Assembly: GCA_963784995.1 (NCBI GenBank)
Contig: CAWATZ010000014.1
Coordinates: forward strand, 368,773-432,772
From: CAWATZ01 sp963784995
GTDB lineage: Bacteria > Planctomycetota > Planctomycetia > Gemmatales > Gemmataceae
Direction: 5' to 3'
Length of the DNA stretch: 64,000 nt
The position numbers and the translations under genes were made by a program. The notes beneath the pieces were generated by a model, which searched no databases, had not been told where the DNA came from, and was given only the letters and a program-made list of their open reading frames with translations. Below are positions 10,160-19,404 of the stretch, piece by piece (position 1 is the first letter of the stretch; each line of letters starts with the position of its first letter).

Positions 10160-11278
10160 TCAGTATACACCAACGACCGTCGAAGCCGCAAACTCCCGGA
10201 ACGGCCGGACGCCGCTGACGCCGTCCCAGGGGTACTTCGCCGAAGGCGTCTCGCGCTCGCCCTCGTCGCGCTCCATGAAGCGCGGCACGAAGAACTCCTT
10301 GGTCAGGGTGGTCAGCATCACCCGGCCGGTCTGGCCGTACTCCACCACCTTGTCGTAGTTGTCCAGTTCCACAACCTGGGCCACCGCACGCGGTTGCGGA
10401 GCGTAATAGGCGATCTTGTAGTTGGTCTCCGGGGTCGGCATCTCGGCCGCGGCCAGGCCCATCAGGGTGTTGCCGTAGGTCGGGGCGATGTAGACGCCGG
10501 GGCCGAGGAACTCCTCGATGGTGAAGCGAATCCACTGCGAGGTCATCTCGGTGCCGCCGCAGAAGATCCCGGTGATCCCCTCCTTGGCGAGGCTCGAGCC
10601 CTTCTCCTCCAGCCGCTTGGCCAAGGCGTCGAGCAGTTTCGGCGTCGAGAACATGCACTTGATGTCGTGGCCGGCCGACAGGATCGTCATCGCCTGGTCA
10701 ATGACGTGTTCCTGGTAGGCTTTCAGATGCTCCATCCAGCCCTTCTTGATCACCTTGACCACCCAGCGCGGATCGAGATCGACACAGAAGCAAATGCCGC
10801 CGCGAAACTGGCACAGGTGCTCGACGGCCAGGCGCAGCCGGCGCGGCCCGGACGGGCCGAGCATCAGCCAGTTCGAGCCCTTGGGGAAATACTTGTCCGG
10901 CAGCGTGGCGCTGAACATCTCGTAGTCGGTGCGGAAGTCATCCGCGACCACCCGGCTCTTGGGGATGCCGGTGGTGCCGCCCGTCTCGAAGACGTACCAG
11001 GCCTTGTTCTTCAGTCCCTTGGGGATCCAGCGCTGCACCGGACCGCCGCGCAGCCATTCGTCCTCGAAGAAGCCGAACAGGCGCAGGTCCTCGAAGCACT
11101 GCACGTCCTTGAGCGGATTGAACTTGTACGCCTTGGCCTTCTCCAGCCAGAAGGACGTGCCGGTGTCGGGGTTGAAATGCCACTGGACAATCTCGCGGAC
11201 GTGGGCGTCCAGCTGGTCCTTGGCACGCTTGACCTTGTCAGCGGGAGCGGTTTGTCCAGAAGCTGCGGATGCTGTCAC
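10160..11278 (-). CDS. AMP-binding acyl-activating enzyme (PaaK/LuxE-like)
   Basis: Adenylate-forming enzyme of about 372 residues that would activate a carboxylic acid as acyl-AMP and pass it to CoA or a protein thiol. The ATP-binding P-loop is FETGGTTGIPKS (about residues 95-106); APTYGNTLMGL is the A5-type motif, and GQTGRVMLTTL with the following basic segment resembles the A7/A8 region. It is shorter than phenylacetate-CoA ligase (about 430), like LuxE-type synthetases that lack the full C-terminal lid. It starts at GTG 11278, seven bases after GAGG. Neighbours are a reductase-like ALDH and an alcohol dehydrogenase, reminiscent of a LuxE/LuxC arrangement. Confidence 0.8.
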   Translation of the reverse strand: MTASAASGQTAPADKVKRAKDQLDAHVREIVQWHFNPDTGTSFWLEKAKAYKFNPLKDVQCFEDLRLFGFFEDEWLRGGPVQRWIPKGLKNKAWYVFETGGTTGIPKSRVVADDFRTDYEMFSATLPDKYFPKGSNWLMLGPSGPRRLRLAVEHLCQFRGGICFCVDLDPRWVVKVIKKGWMEHLKAYQEHVIDQAMTILSAGHDIKCMFSTPKLLDALAKRLEEKGSSLAKEGITGIFCGGTEMTSQWIRFTIEEFLGPGVYIAPTYGNTLMGLAAAEMPTPETNYKIAYYAPQPRAVAQVVELDNYDKVVEYGQTGRVMLTTLTKEFFVPRFMERDEGERETPSAKYPWDGVSGVRPFREFAASTVVGVY

Positions 11279-11323
11279 GATGAATCCTCGGAATAAAGAC
11301 GCCAGGGGATGACGGTTGCAAAC

Positions 11324-12919
11324 TCACTTCGGAGGGGCGATGGCATACAGGTGAAAGTTATTGTTGACGTACAGCACGCCGTTGACCGCCACGGGCGGCA
11401 CTTTTAGCTGTGCAGTCATGTCGATCTTCCTGGGCTTCTTCAGCTCCTTGCCGTGTTCAAACATCAGCAAGTCGCCGGTGTCGCCGCCGATGAACACCTT
11501 GCCATCCACGTAATAGGGAGAGTTCCAGAGGGTATCCTTCAGGTCGTACTGCCAGTACTTCTGGCCGGTCTTCGCGTCGAGGCAGTAGAGGAAGCCATCC
11601 AGGTCAGCGGCATAGCACAGGCCGTCATGCACCGCACAGGTGCTGAGGGTCCGGCCGAAGTAATAATCCCGATCATTCCCCTTGGGGTTGGCGATCGGAC
11701 CGCCAAAATGCCAGACCAGCCCTGAGTCCTTGTTCACTGCGGCCTTGGGGTCGAAGTTGTCATTGACGGGCGAGAGATCGAGGTCCTTGTTGGCGGGCGT
11801 CTTGGTGATGTCGATGCACCACAAATGTCCAACAGCTTGACCGTGCTCCGGGTTCTGGCCGACGCCAATGTAAACCTTGTTCTCGTAAACGACGGGTGTG
11901 GCGACGAAGTAATTCTTGTCGCCCTTGCCGCCATCGAAGACTGCTTTTTTGGGGTTGCAGTCAAACTTCCAGATCAGCTTGCCGGAGCTGGCCTCGAAGC
12001 CGCGCAGCCAGCCGTCGCCGCCGGGAACGATCACCTGCATCTTCTTGTTGACCTCGGCAGCGCAGGGGTTGGTCCACTGCCCTTCCATGATGTTCTTGCC
12101 AGGCGATTTGTCCTTCCAGACCACCTTGCCCGTTTTCTTGTCCACGGCGATGAAGCTAGGTGCGTCCGGGGCTGGGATCTCGTCGGTATCGTGGATGACG
12201 CCATTGCCCGTGACGGTGTACACCAGGTCGCCGAGGACCAGCGGCGAGCCGTTGGCCAGCTGGGTCGGGTAGACGCCCAGCTCCTTGATCATGTCCAGCT
12301 TCCAGAGGAACTTGGCCTTGCCCGTGGTCTGGTCTCCTTCCACGTCGGCGCAGATCAGTTCGCAGCGGTTGCTGACGTAGTAAAGACGGTTGCCATCCAC
12401 GCAGGGGGTGGAGGCGACACCCTGCTTGGGATAATCGTTGGCGTCGGGGTTGGGCAGCTTGTTGTGGACGGCCTGCCAGAGGAACTTGCCGTCGGACTCG
12501 CGGAAGCACATCAGCACGCCCTTGTCGCCCGTGATGGCCTTGTCGCGTGGGGCGTCGTTGTTGGTGCCGACAAAGATCTTGCCGCCGGCAATGACCGGAC
12601 CGCCGAAGGAATCGGTCCCCAGCCGGACCGACCACTTGACGTTGCGGACCTGCTTCCCCTTCCTGGTATCGACGCTCCAGTCGCCGAGGATGTTCTTCTC
12701 AATGGGATTGGCCATGTTGCGGGCGATGGTCCGGCCGAACATCGGGCAGGAATCCGTTCCCAGGGGTGCCGCGGCCGGTGCCGCGGGTTTGTCGGCTGGC
12801 TTGGCCGTCTTCGCTTCCGGTTCCACCGCGGGAGAGCGACCACAGCCAGCCAGGACCGGCAGGCAACCAAGCAACAGGGCCAGCAGCAGGCCGATCTGCT
12901 TTATCCGTCCAAAAATCAT
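11324..12919 (-). CDS. PQQ-like beta-propeller lipoprotein, paralogue A
   Basis: Exported propeller protein of 531 residues with a lipoprotein signal peptide (LAGC, modified Cys about residue 26), an Ala/Pro/Lys linker, then blades beginning SCPMFGRTIARNM. Signature segments such as GGKIFVGTNNDAPRD, CFRESDGKFLWQAVH and LYYVSNRCEL are shared almost word for word with the next two genes upstream. An AAGGAG site stands eight bases before the ATG. It probably binds a ligand or protein at the cell surface; no catalytic residues of PQQ dehydrogenases can be assigned. It is the last of three tandem copies and immediately precedes the acyl-activating enzyme. Confidence 0.85.
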   Translation of the reverse strand: MIFGRIKQIGLLLALLLGCLPVLAGCGRSPAVEPEAKTAKPADKPAAPAAAPLGTDSCPMFGRTIARNMANPIEKNILGDWSVDTRKGKQVRNVKWSVRLGTDSFGGPVIAGGKIFVGTNNDAPRDKAITGDKGVLMCFRESDGKFLWQAVHNKLPNPDANDYPKQGVASTPCVDGNRLYYVSNRCELICADVEGDQTTGKAKFLWKLDMIKELGVYPTQLANGSPLVLGDLVYTVTGNGVIHDTDEIPAPDAPSFIAVDKKTGKVVWKDKSPGKNIMEGQWTNPCAAEVNKKMQVIVPGGDGWLRGFEASSGKLIWKFDCNPKKAVFDGGKGDKNYFVATPVVYENKVYIGVGQNPEHGQAVGHLWCIDITKTPANKDLDLSPVNDNFDPKAAVNKDSGLVWHFGGPIANPKGNDRDYYFGRTLSTCAVHDGLCYAADLDGFLYCLDAKTGQKYWQYDLKDTLWNSPYYVDGKVFIGGDTGDLLMFEHGKELKKPRKIDMTAQLKVPPVAVNGVLYVNNNFHLYAIAPPK

Positions 12920-12986
12920 CAGTATCGCTCCTTGGACAATCAGGCCGGGGGACAGACAGGAATGTCTGCCTGACCCAGCGGGATTT

Positions 12987-14543
12987 CTACTTCTGTGTGA
13001 TGGCGTACAAATTCGCGCCAGTGGTCACGTACAGCACGCCGTTGACCGCCACGGGCGGCATCTGGAGTGCTTGCAGCATGTCGATCTTCCTGGGCGGCTT
13101 CATCTCCTTGCCGTGGGTAAACACCAGTAAGTCGCCGCTGTCACCGCCGATGAACACCTTGCCATCGACATAATAGGGAGAACTCCAGGTGCTGTCTCTC
13201 GTGTCGTATTCCCAGTATTTCTCCCCTGTTTTCGCATCCAGGCAGCAGAGGAAACTGTACAAGTCAGCGGCATAACACAGCCCGTTGTGGACGGCGCAGG
13301 TACTGAGGGTGCGGCCAAAGTAATAGTTCCGGTCCTCCTCCTTGGAATTGGGGATCAGGCCGCCAAAGTGCCAGACCAGGCCGGAGTCCTTGTTGACCGG
13401 TGCCTTGGGATCGAAGTTATCGTTAACGGGCGAGAGATCGAGGTCCTTGTTGGCGGGAGTCTTGCTGATGTCGATGCACCATAAATGTCCAACACCGGTG
13501 CCCTGGGCCGGGTCCTGGCCAATGCCAATGTAAACCTTGTTGTCATAGACCACCGGGGTGGCGATGAAGTAACTCTTGTCACCTCGACCGCCGAGCTTGA
13601 AAACTGCCTTCTTGGGGTTGCAGTCGAACTTCCAGATCAGCTTGCCGGAGCTGGCCTCGAAGCCGCGCAGCCAGCCGTCGCCGCCGGGCACGATCACCTG
13701 CATCTTGCCCTTGACCTCGGCGGCGCAGGGGTTGGTCCGCTGGCCTTCCATGATGTTCTTGCCGGGCGAGTTGTCCTTCCAGACCACCTTGCCCGTCAGC
13801 TTGTCCACGGCAATGAAACTGGGAGCGTCCGGAGCCGGCAGCTTGCCGGTGTCAGGGGCCACGCCATTGCCGGTGACGGTGCAGACCAGGTCGCCGATGA
13901 CCAGCGGCGAGCCGTTGGGCACGTGATTGCAAGGTTCAAATCGAGAAGGGTAGACCCCCAGCTCGCCGATCATGTCGAGCTTCCAGAGAAACCTGGCCTT
14001 GCCCGTGGCAAGGTGCCCCTGGACTTCGGCACAGACCAGCTCGCAGCGATTGCTGACGTAGTAGAGCCGATTACCATCGACCACGGGGCTGGAGACGACA
14101 CCCTGCTTGGGATAATCGTTTGCGTAGCTGGGTAACTTGTCGTGGACGGCCTGCCAGAGGAACTTGCCGTCGGACTCGCGGAAGCACATCAGCACGCCCT
14201 TGTCGCCCTTGATGGCCGGATCGCGAGGGGCATCATTGTTGGTACCGACAAAGATCTTGCCGCCAGCGATGACCGGGCCGCCGAGGGATTTGCTCCCCAG
14301 CTTGGCCGACCACTTGACGTTGCGGAGCGCATCCTTCTTGGGATTGACGTTCCAGTCGCCCGGGATGTTCTTCTCAACGGGATTGGCCATGTTGCGGGCG
14401 ATGGTCCTGCCGAACATCGGGCAGGAATCGTTTACCGGAGGGGCGCTGGTGATTCTGCTGATGAGATAGCCTGTCAGGATTGGCAGGCAAACAAGCACCA
14501 GAGCCATCAGAAGGCCAACCCGGTTTCCGTGTGCAAAACTCAT
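12987..14543 (-). CDS. PQQ-like beta-propeller protein, paralogue B (lipobox lost)
   Basis: Tandem duplicate of paralogue A, 518 residues, alike along the whole length and even in the leader: both have CCAAGGAGCGAT-TCTGATG-type sequence before the start. The N-terminal hydrophobic segment aligns with A, but the lipobox LAGC has become LTGY, so the lipid-bearing cysteine is missing and the protein is either membrane-anchored by this helix or released after ordinary cleavage. The propeller core is intact, with an insertion (RFEPCNHVPNG region) absent from A. This divergence in anchoring suggests sub-functionalisation. A long palindrome-rich gap lies upstream. Confidence 0.85.
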   Translation of the reverse strand: MSFAHGNRVGLLMALVLVCLPILTGYLISRITSAPPVNDSCPMFGRTIARNMANPVEKNIPGDWNVNPKKDALRNVKWSAKLGSKSLGGPVIAGGKIFVGTNNDAPRDPAIKGDKGVLMCFRESDGKFLWQAVHDKLPSYANDYPKQGVVSSPVVDGNRLYYVSNRCELVCAEVQGHLATGKARFLWKLDMIGELGVYPSRFEPCNHVPNGSPLVIGDLVCTVTGNGVAPDTGKLPAPDAPSFIAVDKLTGKVVWKDNSPGKNIMEGQRTNPCAAEVKGKMQVIVPGGDGWLRGFEASSGKLIWKFDCNPKKAVFKLGGRGDKSYFIATPVVYDNKVYIGIGQDPAQGTGVGHLWCIDISKTPANKDLDLSPVNDNFDPKAPVNKDSGLVWHFGGLIPNSKEEDRNYYFGRTLSTCAVHNGLCYAADLYSFLCCLDAKTGEKYWEYDTRDSTWSSPYYVDGKVFIGGDSGDLLVFTHGKEMKPPRKIDMLQALQMPPVAVNGVLYVTTGANLYAITQK

Positions 14544-14591
14544 CAGAATCGCTCCTTGGGCAAACCTCCGGAGGGGACAAGGATTCTCCCG

Positions 14592-14665
14592 TTAGCCACG
14601 CTTCGCAGAAGCGTGTTCGCGGATGCAAGCAGCCTGCCCAACACGCTTCTGCGAAGCGTGGCTAA
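14592..14665. repeat. 26-bp inverted repeat upstream of PQQ paralogue B
   Basis: Perfect arms 14592-14617 and 14640-14665 around a 22-base spacer, sequence family TTAGCCACGCTTCGCAGAAG. It lies in the 383-base gap 14544-14926, which holds no gene. Confidence 0.85.
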
Positions 14666-14706
14666 GGCGGTATCAGGAAAAAGGTTGGTCCACGGTCCCC
14701 GTGGGT

Positions 14707-14819
14707 GCGCTGCGCGACCCACGGCTGGGTTATGCAACCCCTTCGGGGTAGAAAACCGGGCCGGCGTTGTCTTCCTACCCCGAAGGGGTTGCATAACCCA
14801 GCCGTGGGTCGCGCAGCGC
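14707..14819. repeat. 45-bp perfect inverted repeat (extended imperfect arms 14683-14850)
   Basis: Inner arms 14707-14751 and 14775-14819 pair perfectly, and each arm contains nested smaller palindromes (GACCCACGG..., CCCCTTCGGGG). Outside them, CCCGTGGGT/ACCCACGGG and GGTTGGTCC/GGACCAACC continue the symmetry with a few mismatches. A transcript would form a very long hairpin. It looks like a miniature repeat element rather than a simple terminator. Confidence 0.85.
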
Positions 14820-14926
14820 CACCCACGGGACAGGAAGGCGGACCAACCATTTCCCTGAAACCGCCTAACAGTCGTTCGGAACATCCCTGCCGGAACAAGA
14901 ACCATTCTGCCTCACCAGGAGGATCG

Positions 14927-16633
14927 TTACTTGGTGGCGATGGCCCAGAGCTTGCACGGGTTCTCGGTGATGACGTACAGCACGCCATTGACCGCCACGG
15001 GGGTGGCCCGGACCTTGGCCGTCTTGCCCATCGGGATCTCGGCCAGCTTGTTCTTCTTCTTGCCGTGCTCGAAGATCAAGATCCGGCCCTGCTCGTTGCC
15101 GATGTAAATCTTGCCGTCCACCCAGTACGGGCTGCACCAGGTGTCGGCTCCCATGTCATGCTCCCAGTACTTCTGGCCGGTCTTGGCGTCCAGGCAGTGG
15201 ACGTAGCCGTCATACTCGGAGGTGTAGAGCAGCCCGTCATGCACGGCGCAGGTGCTGAGGGTCCGGCCAAAGAGGTAGTTGCGGGCCCCGGTCGGATCGT
15301 CGCCGCCGTAGTGCCAGACCAGGCCGGAGTTCTTGTTGGCCGGGTCCTTGGGGTCGAGGATCGTTTGCGGAGGATCGTTCGGCTTGGCTCCGGGTTTGGT
15401 CGCCGGGGAAAGGTCCTTGTCCTTGTTGGCGGGCTCCTTGGTGATGTCGATGCACCATAGATGGCCCACGCCCTTGTCATGCTCGGGGTCCTGGCCAACG
15501 CCGATGTACAGCTTGTTCTCCCAGACCACCGGGGTGGACACGAAGTCGTTGCGAGTGCCCTCGCCGCCCAGCTTGTAAATGGAGTCCTTGGGGTTGCAGT
15601 CGAACTTCCACAGCAGTTGGCCGTTGGCGGGGTCGAAGGCCCGCACCCAGCCGTCGCCGCCGGGGAAGATGATCATCGGCTTGCCGTTGGGCTCGGCGTA
15701 GACCGGGTTGGACCACTGACCGTGCATCAGCACCAGGCCCTTATCCACGAGTGCCTTGATGTTGACGTTCTTGCCGCCCTTCTTGATGGCATCAACCAGG
15801 TGGATGCTGGGCGAGTTGTCTTGCCAGATGACCTTGCCGGTCTTCTTGTTGACCGCCAGGAAACTGGGGGCTTCCGGCGAGGGGATGTTGATGTGGCCCT
15901 CATCGACGCCGTTGCTGGTGATGACGAAGAGCGTGTCGCCGACGACCAGCGGCGAGCAGACCGCCAGGTTGTGCGGGAAGACGTTCAGCCCCTTGATCAT
16001 GTCCAGCCGCCAGAGGATGTCGGCGTCGTGCGGGCCCTTGTACTTCTCGTCCTGGACGCCCTCGTTCTTGCCGCCGCCGAGTCCTTCCGTGGTCGCGGCA
16101 ATCACCTCGCAGCGATTGCTGACGTAGTACATCTTGTTGCCTTCGATGAAGGGGCTGGAGCAAATGCCTTCCTTGGGCCAGTCCTGGACCCGGCCGGCCA
16201 GCAGCTTGTCGTGGACGGCCTGCCAGAGGAACTTGCCGTCCGACTCGCGGAAGCACATCAGGATGCCCTTGTCGCCCTTGACCTCCGGGTCGCGCGGCAC
16301 GTCGTTGTTGGTGCCGATCCAGATCTTGCCGCCGGCGACGATCGGGCCGCCGTAGGCCTTCGAGCCCAGCGGGATCGACCACTTGACGTTCTTTTCCGCT
16401 CCTTCCTTGACGCTCCAGCTGGTCGGCAGACCCTTCTCGTTCAGGTTGACCAGGTTGCGCTGCACCGAGCCGCCATAGAGCGGCCAGTCGCGGCTACCAT
16501 CCTTGCCGGCGTCCGCCTGGGCCTTGTTGGACTGGTCCGAGGATTTCTGAAAGGCAAGGTACGTCAGCGCTCCGCCAAGGACCGCCGCGGTGACGCCGAT
16601 CGAGAGCCAGCGTCGCATGGGGGAAGAAGGCAT
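14927..16633 (-). CDS. PQQ-like beta-propeller protein, paralogue C
   Basis: Third tandem propeller copy, about 568 residues from ATG 16633 (MPSSPMRRW). The N-terminus carries a single hydrophobic helix (WLSIGVTAAVLGGALTYLAF) without a lipobox, implying a membrane-anchored periplasmic domain. The propeller shares the tandem core (GGKIWIGTNNDVPRD, CFRESDGKFLWQAVHDKL, YYVSNRCE) but has extra loops, for example a GKNEGVQDEKYKGPHD segment and a proline-rich insertion, making it about 40 residues longer than A and B. It is the most diverged of the three and possibly closest to the ancestor. Confidence 0.85.
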   Translation of the reverse strand: MPSSPMRRWLSIGVTAAVLGGALTYLAFQKSSDQSNKAQADAGKDGSRDWPLYGGSVQRNLVNLNEKGLPTSWSVKEGAEKNVKWSIPLGSKAYGGPIVAGGKIWIGTNNDVPRDPEVKGDKGILMCFRESDGKFLWQAVHDKLLAGRVQDWPKEGICSSPFIEGNKMYYVSNRCEVIAATTEGLGGGKNEGVQDEKYKGPHDADILWRLDMIKGLNVFPHNLAVCSPLVVGDTLFVITSNGVDEGHINIPSPEAPSFLAVNKKTGKVIWQDNSPSIHLVDAIKKGGKNVNIKALVDKGLVLMHGQWSNPVYAEPNGKPMIIFPGGDGWVRAFDPANGQLLWKFDCNPKDSIYKLGGEGTRNDFVSTPVVWENKLYIGVGQDPEHDKGVGHLWCIDITKEPANKDKDLSPATKPGAKPNDPPQTILDPKDPANKNSGLVWHYGGDDPTGARNYLFGRTLSTCAVHDGLLYTSEYDGYVHCLDAKTGQKYWEHDMGADTWCSPYWVDGKIYIGNEQGRILIFEHGKKKNKLAEIPMGKTAKVRATPVAVNGVLYVITENPCKLWAIATK

Positions 16634-16725
16634 GCTTGTCTCCAGCACAGGGATTTCATGAACCGGGCGGCATTCCACCCGGGCTTTGATCAGTACGCAT
16701 CGAGGCAGCGGGCAGGTCCACTTTC

Positions 16726-16870
16726 TGAGGAACCGACCCCTGCCGGCTTGCCCGGCAGGTGAAGCAGGTCTGTGGCTAGAAAAAGCGAGAAAAAAACGCT
16801 TTGGCTCTGCTCCGTTCTAGCCACAGACCTGCTTCACCTGCCGGGCAAGCCGGCAGGGGTCGGTTCCTCA
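16726..16870. repeat. 56-bp perfect inverted repeat between PQQ genes
   Basis: Arms 16726-16781 and 16815-16870 are perfectly complementary over 56 bases around a 33-base A-rich loop. The arms include nested CTGCCGGCTTGCCCGGCAG symmetry. It lies in the 256-base gap after the large propeller gene and before paralogue C; the size and perfection suggest a recently active or gene-converted element. Confidence 0.9.
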
Positions 16871-16889
16871 GTCAAGTTAGCCGCTCCTG

Positions 16890-19316
16890 CTATTTCCCAT
16901 TGGGCGTGACCTTGACGTTGTCGTAGTAAATCGTGTTCCCGGGACGGTCCCCGAGGATGCCGCCCACGTAACCGTAGACGGCCGGCGCGCCCTCGGTGTT
17001 GGGAATCGGATCGACCACGGTGACGGTCCAGTTCTCGGGCTCCTTCTCGCCGCGGGGCCAGCACTTGCCCTTGACCGTGCCCTTGCCGTCCTTGATCTCG
17101 ACCGTCAGCTTGAGACGATACCACGTCTCGGGCTTCCAGGGGAAGGCGATGCTCTCGTCAATACGCGGCAGAGCGTCCCAGGAGACCAGCCGGAGCTTTT
17201 GCTGGTTGCCTGCCAGCATCAGCGTGTAGCGCTGGCAGACGATGCCCTGGTCGGGCATGTCGTCGCCGACCTTGGTGCCCATGAGGTCGGCCTCGATGGT
17301 GTAGTCCTTCAGGTTGGGCAAGCCCATGAAGGCGTTGGCCCGGGCCACCAGCGGGCTGGCGTTGTCGTTCCGCTTCTTGAGGACTTTCTTGCCTCCCTCT
17401 TCCTGGACGGAGAACTTGCCCTGGCAATTCACCCAGCCGGCCGGGGTCCGGCCCACGGGGACCGGGGCGAAGTTGGCGGCGTACGGCAGCCGGGCCACGA
17501 CGCGGACCCGGCACTCCGCCGTCAGATCGCCCTGTTTGGCCACGACCCGGCCAAACTGGACCGGCGGCAGCTTGGCTGCGGTCAGCTTGGTGGCCGAGCC
17601 GTTCTTCTCCGACAGTTCTCCTTTCAACTCGGGCGGCTTGGGCGGCGGAGCGCCGCCCTTCGGAGGGGCTGGCAAACCTTCCGGCGATCGCATCGGCGCC
17701 AGCTCAAAGTCGGCCCTGGCCTCGCCCAGCAGCTGGCCGTGGCTGTTGAACGACCGCACCTTCAGATCGACGCTGTCGCCAGGATAGAGGACCACGTCGG
17801 CGGGAACGATTTGCAGATGGGCCGGGGCCGGCTCGGCGTCCTTGACCAAGGGGGTCTCCCCTGGCTTCTTCGGGATCGGGTCGGGCTTGGCGGTGTGGTC
17901 CTTCTTGCCGATGCAGAGCAGTTCATTGCTGGTCATGAAGAAGACCTTGCCATGGCACACGGCGGGGCTGCCGTTGATCTCCACGTCGCTGCCGCCGGCC
18001 GTCTTGCGGAAGAACTGCGCATAGAGTCTCTCGCAGCTCTCGGCGCCCGGCTTGAGGATGTGGAACTTCGAGTTCACCTCGGGAATGTAAATCTTGCCGT
18101 CGGCCCAGACCGGCGAGCCCTTGGTGTTCCGTCCGTAGAGGAAGTCCCAGATCATTGTGCCGTCCTTGGCATTGAGGCAGAAGAGCTTGCCGACCTCGTC
18201 GCAAACGTAGAGCCGGCCCTCGTGGATGATCGGCGAGGCGAACTTGGCCTTGATGCCATCGACCTTCCAGACCAGCTTGGGCTGGCCCCTGTCCACCTTG
18301 CTGCCGTCCACGCAAATCACCCGGCCCTGCTCGATGATGCCCTCGTTATCCTCGCCGTGGCCGATGAAGACAAAGTTGTCATGCACCACCGGCGAGCAGT
18401 TGACGGCCGCAGTCCCAAAGATATAGCTCCATACCTTCTCACCGGTGCGGACCTTGAAGGCGTGAACGCCGCCGTCGCCGCCGCCGGAGATCAGCAGCCG
18501 CTCGCCGCCGATGTTGGCGACAACCGGGGTGGAGTAATAGGTGTCCTTGGGGGCAAAGCCGGTGCTGGCCCACCAGACCACCTTGCCGGTCCGCTTGTCG
18601 AAGGCGACGAAGCGCGTCCGGCCCATGCCCTGGTAGCCCCAGCTGGCGTTGAGCATGCTGATGATCAGCAGGTTGCCGTCCACGATCGGGCTGGTGACCC
18701 GGCCGCCGTAACCGCTGATCCGGCCGTATTCCTCGGTCATCGAGTGCTGCCAGACGATCTTGCCGTCCTTGTCGAAGCAGAACAGCAAGCCCTGGGTGCC
18801 GTGGGTGTAAACGTAGCCGGTCTCCGGATCGCCGACCGGGGTGGTCCAGCCGAGCCGGACGCTGACGATGTCGGTGAGAAAGACGTTGAACTTGTGTTCC
18901 CAGAGGACCTTGCCGTCCTTCTCGTCGAAGCACATGACCCGTTCCTGCTCCTCGACGCCCTCGCCGCACTTGTTGATGACGTAGACCCGGCCATGCTGCA
19001 CGATGGGGGTCGATCGGCCGCCGTAGGGCACCTTCCAGATCAGGTTGCTCTCGGGGGCCTTGGGGTTGAGGGAGAACTTCTCGGGCAGGTCGCGGTCTCG
19101 GGAGACGCCGATCTGCTCGGGGCCGCGCCAGTGGGACCAGCCGCGATCGACCGGCGCGGAGGCGGAGACCTCCTTGGCGGACTCCTCTTTGGGGGCCTTC
19201 TTGGAAACGTCCTCGTCGGCCACAGGGACCTTGACGGTCGCTTTCTGGCCGTAACAGCCAGCGAGGCAGGCCGTCCAGGCCAGGAACAGCAAGAGGATGG
19301 CTCGGGATTTTCTCAT
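16890..19316 (-). CDS. Large PQQ-like propeller lipoprotein with C-terminal jelly-roll-like domain
   Basis: Exported protein of about 808 residues. ATG 19316 opens a lipoprotein signal peptide (TACLAGC). Residues about 70-500 form PQQ-type blades (for example GQKATVKVP..., WHWRGPEQIGV-type start, VYVINKCGEGV, GGGDGGVHAF). About 540-640 is a Pro-rich linker with an Ig-like segment (VVLYPGDSVDLKVRSFNSHG). The C-terminal 170 residues (from VGRTPAGWVNCQGKF to GNTIYYDNVKV) look like a concanavalin/LamG-type sandwich related to DUF1080-like carbohydrate-binding domains. It probably binds extracellular polymer. It heads the run of propeller genes and is 88 bases from the PaaK-like ligase. Confidence 0.85.
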   Translation of the reverse strand: MRKSRAILLLFLAWTACLAGCYGQKATVKVPVADEDVSKKAPKEESAKEVSASAPVDRGWSHWRGPEQIGVSRDRDLPEKFSLNPKAPESNLIWKVPYGGRSTPIVQHGRVYVINKCGEGVEEQERVMCFDEKDGKVLWEHKFNVFLTDIVSVRLGWTTPVGDPETGYVYTHGTQGLLFCFDKDGKIVWQHSMTEEYGRISGYGGRVTSPIVDGNLLIISMLNASWGYQGMGRTRFVAFDKRTGKVVWWASTGFAPKDTYYSTPVVANIGGERLLISGGGDGGVHAFKVRTGEKVWSYIFGTAAVNCSPVVHDNFVFIGHGEDNEGIIEQGRVICVDGSKVDRGQPKLVWKVDGIKAKFASPIIHEGRLYVCDEVGKLFCLNAKDGTMIWDFLYGRNTKGSPVWADGKIYIPEVNSKFHILKPGAESCERLYAQFFRKTAGGSDVEINGSPAVCHGKVFFMTSNELLCIGKKDHTAKPDPIPKKPGETPLVKDAEPAPAHLQIVPADVVLYPGDSVDLKVRSFNSHGQLLGEARADFELAPMRSPEGLPAPPKGGAPPPKPPELKGELSEKNGSATKLTAAKLPPVQFGRVVAKQGDLTAECRVRVVARLPYAANFAPVPVGRTPAGWVNCQGKFSVQEEGGKKVLKKRNDNASPLVARANAFMGLPNLKDYTIEADLMGTKVGDDMPDQGIVCQRYTLMLAGNQQKLRLVSWDALPRIDESIAFPWKPETWYRLKLTVEIKDGKGTVKGKCWPRGEKEPENWTVTVVDPIPNTEGAPAVYGYVGGILGDRPGNTIYYDNVKVTPNGK

Positions 19317-19404
19317 GGCGTCGGCTCTCCGGAAATTGCTCCAACTCAGGTCGCAAAAGGCGGGTCGTGGCCGGGCAAAACCACTGCTGGTTGTTGTAGC
19401 AAGT

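Noticed and set aside
14592..14819. Inverted repeats considered as an insertion sequence or attC site
   Set aside because: No transposase or integrase frame between or near them, and no target duplication was seen at the outer ends.
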